This document shows positions 54,621-64,000 of a stretch of DNA of 64,000 nt, piece by piece. The stretch is taken from assembly GCF_014203365.1 (NCBI RefSeq), contig NZ_JACHIS010000001.1:5952001-6016000 (forward strand), read 5' to 3'. How positions within the stretch are numbered: the first letter of the stretch is position 1; every line of letters begins with the position of its first letter. Below the pieces are notes generated by a model. That model worked only from the letters and a program-made list of their open reading frames with translations, was not told the origin of the DNA and made no database searches. This stretch comes from Actinoalloteichus hymeniacidonis (GTDB taxonomy: Bacteria > Actinomycetota > Actinomycetes > Mycobacteriales > Pseudonocardiaceae). The translations under genes and the position numbers were made by a program.

Positions 54621-54697
54621 TGGAGCCGCCTAAGGGAATCGAACCCTTGACCTACGCATTACGAGTGCGTTGCTCTGGCCGACTGAGCTAAGGCGGC
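54621..54697 (-). tRNA. tRNA-Thr (anticodon CGT)
   Basis: Cloverleaf read on the minus strand: acceptor GCCGCCT paired with AGGCGGC, D-arm GCTCAGTCGGCCAGAGC, anticodon stem ACGCA / TGCGT around CTCGTAA (CGT), T-arm GGGTTCGATTCCC, encoded T-CCA end. It decodes ACG. The gene is intact although the AICE is integrated in its 3' half. Confidence 0.97.
54623..54666. repeat. attR: 44-bp repeat within the intact tRNA-Thr
   Basis: Identical to 43463-43506. It runs from the tRNA 3' end to the anticodon loop. Confidence 0.95.
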
Positions 54698-54758
54698 GAA
54701 GCACTGACAGTGTAGCTGGCCGCGAGCACCCGGCTGTCACGGGCCTCGTCCATGCGGA

Positions 54759-55997
54759 TCAACCGAGTCGGAGCGTGGTGACCATGGCCTCGACGGCGAT
54801 CCTCGGCTTCACGTTGCGCGTCAGTGCGGTGCGGCAGGCCAGCACCGATTCCAGTCTGCGCAGAGTCGACTCCGGCGTCCAGGATGCGGCGGCCTGTCGG
54901 ATGTCTGCGGCGCGGTCCGGATGGTTCAGTGTGGTCGTCGCACCGCTAGCGGCGACGAGCACATCCCGATAGAAGCCTGCCAGGTCGATGAGTGCCTGAT
55001 CGAGGGAATCGCGCTGCATCCGGGTGGCCCGGGACTTCTGACGCTTCTCCAACTCGCGGATCGCGGCATTGGCGCCACGGCCTGCCGCTGCCGTTCCCTT
55101 GCCGGTACCGCCGCCGCCCATCGCGGTCCGCAGTTCTTCCTTCTCGTTCTCGTTACGGGCCTCGTTGGCGGCGCCTGCCTCGGACTCCGCCGCCTTCACC
55201 AGCTCGTCCGCACAGCGGAAGACATCAGAGGCCTGTCGCAGGCCGAGCGGGATCGACAGCACCGATTCGCGGCGGGCGCGTGCATCGGAGTCGGTGGCCA
55301 GGCGGCGAGCCCGGTCGAGATGGCCACCGCCGACCGAGGCCGCCCAGGCTGCGGTCTGCGCATCGACGCCGTCGTGATGGCGCAGCATTCGCTCCACTGC
55401 GGCAGGCGGTGGCGTTCGAAGATGCACGCTGCGGCACCGGGAACGAATGGTCACCGACACGTCTTCCGGGTGATCCGACGGCGCACACAACAGGAACACC
55501 GTGCGGGCCGCAGGCTCTTCCACCGCCTTGAGCAACGCGTTGGCAGCGCCCTCGGTCAACCGATCCGCATCGGCGACCACGACCACCTGCCAGCGGCCGC
55601 CGGTCGGCCGGCGGGCAGCGGTCTGCACCAGACCGCGCATCTCCGCGACCGAGATCGACAGGCCCTCGGGGGCCACCAAGCGAAGATCGGCATGGGTTCC
55701 GGCCGCAACTGTTCGGCAGCCCGCGCATTCCCCACAACCGGGCGGGTCTCCCCCACCGATGCATTGCAGGGCCGCCGCGAAGGCCCGGGCCACCGTTGCG
55801 CAACCCGAACCGGGCGGGCCGCTGAAAAGCCAGGCGTGGGTCATGGCGCCGGGTTGCGTCTCACGCCCGGCCACCTGGTCCGCAGCCGCCCTGGCTGCCG
55901 AGACCAGTTCGATCGCGACCTCGGGCTGCCCGATCAGCTCGGCCCACACCCCGGAATCGGGTGCGTTCGCGATCTCATCCTCGGTCAGCACCGACAC
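54759..55997 (-). CDS. holB: DNA polymerase III subunit delta prime
   Basis: Clamp-loader subunit of 412 aa. GTG 55997 follows GGAGGA. HAWLFSGPPGSGCATVARAFAAALQC is the P-loop region but reads GSGCA where Lys would be, as in delta prime subunits that do not hydrolyse ATP. The zinc cysteines are CGECAGC with the upstream Cys. ADRLTEGAANALLKAVEEP and SRCRSVHL (SRC sensor) are present. Position near topA matches Rv3644c. Confidence 0.93.
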   Translation of the reverse strand: MSVLTEDEIANAPDSGVWAELIGQPEVAIELVSAARAAADQVAGRETQPGAMTHAWLFSGPPGSGCATVARAFAAALQCIGGGDPPGCGECAGCRTVAAGTHADLRLVAPEGLSISVAEMRGLVQTAARRPTGGRWQVVVVADADRLTEGAANALLKAVEEPAARTVFLLCAPSDHPEDVSVTIRSRCRSVHLRTPPPAAVERMLRHHDGVDAQTAAWAASVGGGHLDRARRLATDSDARARRESVLSIPLGLRQASDVFRCADELVKAAESEAGAANEARNENEKEELRTAMGGGGTGKGTAAAGRGANAAIRELEKRQKSRATRMQRDSLDQALIDLAGFYRDVLVAASGATTTLNHPDRAADIRQAAASWTPESTLRRLESVLACRTALTRNVKPRIAVEAMVTTLRLG

Positions 55998-56154
55998 ACC
56001 CCGTCCTCCGCTGCGTAAACGTCCGCGACCCTACTCGCCGAGCCTACGGCGGGCCCGCCTCGAACCGGCCCCGACCAGCCCATTATCCGGGGCGGCCCGA
56101 CAACGACGTGCGCTGCGCCTCGGATGGTGGTCCGAGGCCGCCGGAGTGTCCGCC

Positions 56155-58404
56155 TCAGTCGACGATCGGACCGGTGGTCACATTCGCCACGTCGTATTCG
56201 GGGACCCGGCCGATGCGGCGCTTGGCCCGCAGCAGCGGCAGCAATGCCTCCCGAACCCGAGCCGCAATCTCCTCTTCCGATCCATCGGCCTCGACGACCA
56301 CATACCGCTCCGGGTTGGCGGCGGCCATCTCGGCGAGCAGGTTCTTCACCCGCCACTGGTGATCCGCACCCAACTGTTCGGTGGGGCTGCTCGTGCCGAG
56401 CTGCGCCGGGTCGCGATCGAGCAACACCGTGAGATCCGCCCGCAACTTGCCGGTGGCCCAATCCGCCAGGCCCTCGAGGTCGCGTTGCTCGAGCCCGCCG
56501 GACGCGCCGAAGTGCGCGAGCGGGCTGTCCACATAGCGTTCCATCACCACCACCGCACCGGAGTCCAGTGCGGGACGGATCACCTGCTCGACGACATCGC
56601 TGCGAACAGCGGCCGCGACCAGGGCATGGGCGCGCGAACCGGTGAGCTCCACCGAACCGAGCATCCGGCCGAGGCGACCCTCGTCCAGGGCCGGGTCGTT
56701 GGCCAGGACCACGTTGTTGTCGAACGACCGGAGCCAGTGGGTGAGGTGTCGAGTCTGTGTTGCGGTGTCGATCGCCGCATCGGCCTCGATGGTGATCAAC
56801 AGTCCGCCGCCGCTGTGTCGACCGCCGCTGCGGAAGGCCGCACGCAGATCGGCCATGATCGGTTGATCCAGTCGATCGTCCATCTGCCGATAGGCCAGTA
56901 CGCCGAGCAGAACCGCGACGAGGCTGGCGCCGAACAGGATCGGCCGAGTCGCATCGACCTGGACCTCGGTCCCGAAGAACTCGAAGGTCCGCTGTCCGAC
57001 GATGCCGATCAGCACCGGGACGAAGGTCAACGAGGCGAACATGACGATGCGCAACAGCGATTGGACGACGGCCACCGTCCGGCCGCGGATCTCGTCCTCG
57101 ACCTGAGTTCCGACGATGGTCAAGCCGGTGAGGAAGGCAACGCCCGCCGACGCTCCGACGAGTGGGATCACCGCGAGCGCGATGCCGAGGTGCGGCGCGA
57201 TGGCCACCGGGATCAGGGCCAGCCCGGCACAGACGATGGCGCTGCCGAACAACCGATTGTGCGGAACCCGTTGCGCCAGCTTCGGCGAGACGGCCATCCC
57301 CAGGGCCAATCCGATGAACACCGCGCTGAACAGCATCCCGTAACCGGCATCGCCCGCCGAGAGGCTCTGCGAATAGAGCTTCGACGTCCCGACCACGGCA
57401 CCCGCCGCGGCCATCGCGCCGACGATGCCGATCACCAGACCTCGGATCAGTGGCGTGGTGCCGATGAACTGAATGCCGTCTCGCAGCATCCGGAACAGGC
57501 CGGGCTTCGACGCGGGTTGTGCCGCGACGCTGCCCGGCTCCGCGCGCGTGACCTCGGGCTCGGGTGCGGGCTCCGGCTTGCGGCCGGGCCTGCCGGAGAT
57601 CTCGGGGATCCGGGTGGCGACGACGAGAGCAGAGGTGAGGAAGGCCAAGCCGTTGATGAACAGGGCCGTGTAGACGGTGGTGGTCGGGTCCAACGAGAGG
57701 TTGAACAGCGTGCCCACCGAGGAGAGCAGGGTGAAGACGCCGGTCGCGGTGATCACCGAGACGCCGTAGGTCATCGCCAGGCTCAGCTGGTTCGCGGTCT
57801 CGACCTGATCCGAACGGCGCAGCAGGTTCGGGATCGAGGACTCCTTGGCGGGAATCCAGAACAGCGAGCAGAGCTCGATCAGGAAGATCGCGACGAACAG
57901 CCACCACAACTCGCCGACGATCGGGATGGACAGCATGATGGCCGCGCGCAGGACATCGCAGGTGACCATCACCTTGCGACGGTCGAACCGGTCCGCGAGC
58001 GCACCGGCCAGCGGAGCCAGCAACATCGCGGGCAGCAGCTTCATCGCCACCACACCGCCGAAGGCGAAGCTCTGGGCCGTATAGCTCTCGGTGAGGTGAG
58101 TCGCCAGGGCGGTCTGCGCCAACAGGGCGAGCCAGTCGCCCATGCTGCAGATCGCCGAGACTATCCACAGTCTGCGGAAAGCAGGAATCGCGAGCACACC
58201 GCGCACCCGACGAACTGTGGATGCACCGGCAATCGAGGACTGCGGTACGCCGTCGGCCGAGGCCTCCGTCGAGTTCCCGCTGATCCTGACCACCTCCAAG
58301 TTTTCCGCATCTGCGCCATAGAACGCGGCAAGCCTAGCCGGATTAGTTGATCTTGCTAATCGTTCGCTCTCATTTGGGTCGCCGCGCCACGGACGTGCGA
58401 GCAA
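56155..58404 (-). CDS. MFS transporter fused to a degenerate thymidylate-kinase-like domain
   Basis: 749 aa, a fusion known in actinobacteria. About 12 helices (residues 70-510) show MFS features (LADRFDRRKVMV, PAKESSIPNLL). The Tmk-like domain (about 545-735) has LLITIEADAAIDTATQT where a P-loop GGDGAGKST should be, ANDPAL for the REPGGT motif, MERYVDSPLAHFG for DRYxDSxxAYQG, and a good match at LRADLTVLLDRDP. The nucleotide-binding Lys and DRY Asp are lost, so dTMP kinase activity is doubtful. The start is uncertain within the N-terminal 40 residues. Confidence 0.85.
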   Translation of the reverse strand: MLARPWRGDPNESERLARSTNPARLAAFYGADAENLEVVRISGNSTEASADGVPQSSIAGASTVRRVRGVLAIPAFRRLWIVSAICSMGDWLALLAQTALATHLTESYTAQSFAFGGVVAMKLLPAMLLAPLAGALADRFDRRKVMVTCDVLRAAIMLSIPIVGELWWLFVAIFLIELCSLFWIPAKESSIPNLLRRSDQVETANQLSLAMTYGVSVITATGVFTLLSSVGTLFNLSLDPTTTVYTALFINGLAFLTSALVVATRIPEISGRPGRKPEPAPEPEVTRAEPGSVAAQPASKPGLFRMLRDGIQFIGTTPLIRGLVIGIVGAMAAAGAVVGTSKLYSQSLSAGDAGYGMLFSAVFIGLALGMAVSPKLAQRVPHNRLFGSAIVCAGLALIPVAIAPHLGIALAVIPLVGASAGVAFLTGLTIVGTQVEDEIRGRTVAVVQSLLRIVMFASLTFVPVLIGIVGQRTFEFFGTEVQVDATRPILFGASLVAVLLGVLAYRQMDDRLDQPIMADLRAAFRSGGRHSGGGLLITIEADAAIDTATQTRHLTHWLRSFDNNVVLANDPALDEGRLGRMLGSVELTGSRAHALVAAAVRSDVVEQVIRPALDSGAVVVMERYVDSPLAHFGASGGLEQRDLEGLADWATGKLRADLTVLLDRDPAQLGTSSPTEQLGADHQWRVKNLLAEMAAANPERYVVVEADGSEEEIAARVREALLPLLRAKRRIGRVPEYDVANVTTGPIVD

Positions 58405-58643
58405 CCTGACACACAGTATCCGTCGGCGCCCGCGAATTCCCCGAGAACCCGCCGTACCTCACAGAAGTCTGATATGCATCCCGAGGGCAGCCCCGATCAC
58501 CGACGCGGAGGGTAAGCAGAGTTTGCCCTGTCGTCGGTTCGACGTCTGTTCCAAGACATCGGGAAGAAATTGTCTTACGCCCGAGAACAGTCGTTCGTTC
58601 GCTGATCGAAAATTGCGCTACCGGCGCATTCGTCGGAGTGATC

Positions 58644-59057
58644 TCAACCCCCGAACAGCATCAACATCACCACGCCAATGATGATCACCATCGCGAGCAG
58701 GCAGAGTAGAAGCCAACCGATCGGTTCGCGAGCCTGCTCCGGCATCAGCTGCGACATCCGGCTGAGGAACTGCTCGTTCGACTGGCTCATCCGAGCCTCG
58801 ATGTGTCGATGCCGAGGGATGGGCCGCTGCCGCACGGCAGGCGGGCCCGCCCGCTTGGGGACCGCCACGGCAGCGGTCGGCGCCGAGATGGGTTCGGGCA
58901 CGAAGGCGACAGCCGGAACCACAGGCACCAGGACGGCAGTCCGCTTCGGGCGGTCTTCGGCAACGGTGGCATGTCCAGGACAGAGGGCATCCGGGTACCA
59001 CCTCGGCGACGGAAGGGATTGAGTGCCGTCCACACCGGACAGGGCGTCGAAACTCAT
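58644..59057 (-). CDS. Small single-helix membrane protein, unknown
   Basis: 137 aa from ATG 59057 (MSFDALSG), with AGGAG nine bases upstream. A Pro/Val-rich N-terminus ends in a basic stretch, then MSQSNEQFLSRMSQLMPEQAREPIGW and a C-terminal helix (LLLCLLAMVIIIGVVMLMLFGG). A shorter start at the inner Met would give 48 aa. It follows topA on the same strand. No family recognised. Confidence 0.5.
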   Translation of the reverse strand: MSFDALSGVDGTQSLPSPRWYPDALCPGHATVAEDRPKRTAVLVPVVPAVAFVPEPISAPTAAVAVPKRAGPPAVRQRPIPRHRHIEARMSQSNEQFLSRMSQLMPEQAREPIGWLLLCLLAMVIIIGVVMLMLFGG

Positions 59058-59167
59058 CGCAATCGGCTCCTGGCTCGGCTGCCGCACTGGCGCTACGCCA
59101 CCACGCTACGCGGACTCGCCGGAGAAGACGATCAACGCAGCTCCGGCCGGTGTGACCCGGCCGGAGC

Positions 59168-61990
<2,823 letters not shown>

Positions 61991-62237
61991 GCTCTCCCGC
62001 TCTCTCCCCAGACGGCCGATCCGTGCGACCCGCCTACCGTGCTCGTTCTCAAGCCTCGGACTCGCCAGTGTGCACCGACAAGCACTCTCACCGCTGCCCA
62101 GGGTGACGTACCGGTACCGGTTCGGCACTGCTTCGGATGTTCAACGGGCGTGAGGTACAGCATGTTCCAGCGCTACTGTCGGTGACTCCTCACCCCCGCC
62201 ACCGAAGGTAGTCGCACACGCGGAGTGATTCACCTTC

Positions 62238-62897
62238 TCATGGGGACGGCCAGCAACGCAGCACCTCATCCGCATCGCCCACTCCGGTGGGTGCGGCGCC
62301 GACGAGCTCGGCCAGCCGTGCTATCCGCCGCCTTCCGGTGACGCGCAGTGCCGGACCGCCTGCCCGCGCACCGAGCGCCGCTGCGGGCAGTCCGCTGCGG
62401 GCGAGCGCCTCGGCGATGGGACCGTGTGTGTCCGGCGCCCGTGGATCGAGGCCGAGCAGGAACCCGCTGCCGTCCATCCGGCCTGCCGCCGCCGCCCAGA
62501 TCCGCAAGGCCGGGCCGTGTAGCTCCAGACCCGCGGGCACCGATTTCATCGCACCCCGCAACCAGCGGGCGGCCAAGGCGGCGAGGTCGGTTCGGAAAGC
62601 CGTGCGCAACAGCGGATAGCCCTCGTCGGACCTGGCCAGTTCCACATCGACGCCTCGGGCCAGACAGAGGTTGCGCAACTCCCGCACCCGCCACGCATCC
62701 TCGGTGATCACCGAGATCCGCGCCGCCGTGCCGTGGCCGAAGCCGACGGCTTGACCTTGCGCGCACAAGAGACCACCGAGGTCGTCGACCCGGGGCGGCC
62801 GAGCTTCCGAAGAGAAGAAGGACAACTGGGCCTGCGCCACGCCGACAGGGTAGAACAGCCGTTCGAGATTGAGAACCCGCAGCACCCGGTTGGTCAC
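62238..62897 (-). CDS. Conserved actinobacterial protein upstream of topA (Rv3647c-like)
   Basis: 219 aa. LSFFSSEARPPRVDDLGGLLCAQGQAV, then VITEDAWRVRELRNLC and YPLLRTAFRTDLAALAARWLRGAMKSVP are the most conserved-looking blocks. The start is uncertain: GTG 62897, or GTG at VAQAQLSFF about 17 residues in. No signal peptide or enzyme motif. Position next to topA matches Rv3647c; function unknown. Confidence 0.75.
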   Translation of the reverse strand: MTNRVLRVLNLERLFYPVGVAQAQLSFFSSEARPPRVDDLGGLLCAQGQAVGFGHGTAARISVITEDAWRVRELRNLCLARGVDVELARSDEGYPLLRTAFRTDLAALAARWLRGAMKSVPAGLELHGPALRIWAAAAGRMDGSGFLLGLDPRAPDTHGPIAEALARSGLPAAALGARAGGPALRVTGRRRIARLAELVGAAPTGVGDADEVLRCWPSP

Positions 62898-62933
62898 GTT
62901 AGGTGTTCACATCCGTACCGCAGGCAACGAAGG

Positions 62934-62965
62934 CGGCCCGCCCCGAGCGAACTCGAAGCGGGCCG
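62934..62965 (-). terminator. Terminator hairpin of hppA
   Basis: CGGCCCGC / GCGGGCCG (62934-62941 with 62958-62965), with an inner CGAG/CTCG pairing, about 35 nt past the hppA stop. No strong U-tract. Confidence 0.65.
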
Positions 62966-62999
62966 TCCAGGCGTGGGCGTCGATCAGGTTGTCTTCCCG

Positions 63000-64000
63000 T
63001 CAGGACGCGACGCCGCTGGTGGGAACCGCCTGCTGCGGCTCGCTCTCCTCCTCGTCGCCGATCATGGTCGAGCGGCGCTTGGACAGCACCACGGCGACGA
63101 CGATGATTCCGGTGGCGACCACCGCGATGGACGCGCGAATGACCGGAGAGGCGTCCGGACCGACCGAGAAGGTCACGATCGCGGGCGCGATGAGCACCGC
63201 GACCAGGTTCATCACCTTCAACAGCGGGTTGATGGCCGGACCTGCGGTGTCCTTGAAGGGATCACCGACCGTGTCACCGATGACGGTCGCCTCATGGGCG
63301 CCGGAACCCTTGCCGCCGTGATGCCCGTCCTCGACGAGTTTCTTGGCGTTGTCCCAGGAACCGCCCGCGTTCGCGAGGAAGACGGCCATCAACGTACCGG
63401 CGCCGATCGCACCGGCCAGGTAGCCCGCCAGCGGTCCGACGCCCAGTCCGAAACCGACGGCGATGGGGGCCAGGATCGCCAACAAGCCGGGGGTGGCCAG
63501 CTCGCGCAGCGAATCCTTGGTGCAGATGTCGACCACACGCCCGTACTGGGGTCGCGTGGTGCCCGCCATGATCCCCGGGTCGCTCCTGAACTGCTTGCGC
63601 ACCTCGTAGACGACCGCACCCGCCGCCCTCGACACGGCGTTGACGGCAAGGCCGGAGAACATGAACACCACGGCGGCGCCCACGATCAAACCGACCAATG
63701 TGCCGGGTCCGTATACGAGGAACTGGTTCATATCGACGGCCTCGCCCAACGACCGCATCGTGTTGGCGATGGCGTCGGTGTAGGACCCGAACAAGGCGGT
63801 CGCCGCCAAGACGGCTGTCGCGATCGCGATGCCCTTGGTGATCGCCTTCGTGGTGTTGCCGACCGCGTCGAGGTCGGTCAGGATCCGAGCGCCCTCGGGC
63901 TCCAATTCGCCCGACATCTCGGCGATGCCCTGCGCGTTGTCGCTGACCGGCCCGAACGTGTCCATCGCGACGATGACGCCGACCGTGGTAAGCAGACCGC
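63000..64000 (-). CDS. hppA: K+-insensitive H+-translocating pyrophosphatase, 3' part
   Basis: Membrane proton pump driven by PPi. The gene continues past the window; the last 333 or so residues are here. GVIVAMDTFGPVSDNAQGIAEMSG, LDAVGNTTKAITKG (Lys after GNTT marks the K+-independent class), ANAGGSWDNAKK and GDTVGDPFKDTAGPAINPLLKV are family signatures. The tail SKRRSTMIGDEEESEP is short and charged. Complements the soluble ppa at 32.7 kb. Confidence 0.95.
   Translation of the reverse strand, partial: GLLTTVGVIVAMDTFGPVSDNAQGIAEMSGELEPEGARILTDLDAVGNTTKAITKGIAIATAVLAATALFGSYTDAIANTMRSLGEAVDMNQFLVYGPGTLVGLIVGAAVVFMFSGLAVNAVSRAAGAVVYEVRKQFRSDPGIMAGTTRPQYGRVVDICTKDSLRELATPGLLAILAPIAVGFGLGVGPLAGYLAGAIGAGTLMAVFLANAGGSWDNAKKLVEDGHHGGKGSGAHEATVIGDTVGDPFKDTAGPAINPLLKVMNLVAVLIAPAIVTFSVGPDASPVIRASIAVVATGIIVVAVVLSKRRSTMIGDEEESEPQQAVPTSGVAS

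Larger units (their letters stand above)
43463..54666. mobile_element. Actinomycete integrative and conjugative element (pSAM2-type AICE), 11.2 kb
   Basis: Bounded by identical 44-bp direct repeats (43463-43506 and 54623-54666) that correspond to the 3' half of tRNA-Thr. Contents in order: putative nuclease and membrane-protein cargo, HD protein, Pif-like Nudix, XRE regulator, Pra-like activator, small genes, TraSA-like translocase, RepSA-like initiator, Xis, Int. The intact tRNA gene is at the int end, with the residual chromosomal 3' fragment at the left end. No spd spread genes or KorSA-like GntR repressor were found. Confidence 0.95.

Noticed and set aside
55501-58350. 949-codon plus-strand frame opposite holB and the MFS-Tmk fusion
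   Set aside because: Antisense shadow crossing the real intergenic gap; no domain or start site.

Overview
The window is GC-rich DNA from a filamentous-type actinomycete. Gene order follows the Mycobacterium tuberculosis stretch from mutY (Rv3589) to topA/Rv3647c: mutY, mhuD, clpC, lsr2, lysS, coaX, panD, panC, DUF2520, folK-folB-folP-folE, ftsH, hpt, tilS, DUF2342 protease, dacB, ppa, holB, topA. This synteny, a pSAM2-type integrative element and a fused MFS/thymidylate-kinase-like gene point to the Pseudonocardiales. A genus such as Actinoalloteichus is only a guess. All functions below come from reading motifs; no database search was run.

Region by region. 1-5.2 kb: a wall-anchored secreted serine protease diverges from mutY, a 2H-phosphoesterase-like gene, mhuD and a translationally coupled sirtuin. 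5.4-6.26 kb: a 12-repeat CRISPR array with no cas gene in the window. 6.3-10 kb: a membrane EEP-family hydrolase and clpC, then an intergenic region with a ClgR-like site and an iron-box-like site ahead of a FhuF-like reductase. 11.6-32.5 kb: a long minus-strand block for housekeeping (lsr2, lysS, pantothenate/CoA genes, PrsW-like protease, folate genes, ftsH, hpt, tilS, a zinc protease and dacB). 32.7-43.4 kb: ppa followed by accessory genes (MarR/MFS efflux pair, secreted protease, hydrolase, TetR, secreted phosphoesterase, GNAT, MmpS, DUF2188 and a PIN-like fragment).

43.46-54.67 kb is an 11.2-kb actinomycete integrative and conjugative element (AICE) in a tRNA-Thr(CGT) gene, bounded by 44-bp direct repeats. 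Its right half is the standard module: Nudix (Pif-like), XRE regulator, Pra-like activator, small genes, TraSA-like translocase, RepSA-like HUH initiator, Xis and Int. Its left end carries visibly AT-rich cargo: a putative DUF4297/Cap4-like nuclease with zinc ribbons, convergent with a four-helix membrane protein carrying a VQA...INGD-type N-terminal motif. This pair is the best candidate for an undescribed conflict or defence system here. Beyond the tRNA the chromosome resumes with holB, the MFS-Tmk fusion (kinase motifs eroded), topA, an Rv3647c-like gene and the 3' part of hppA.

The main oddities are: (i) in the CRISPR array, an exact 222-bp tandem duplication of three spacer-repeat units, a repeat that has lost its whole stem-loop, and distal repeats whose hairpin loop is inverted, with the deleted repeat exactly at the boundary between the two loop orientations; (ii) the AICE cargo; (iii) paired AACTGCAACCC arm-type repeats at both AICE ends; (iv) degenerate nucleotide-binding motifs in the Tmk-like domain.
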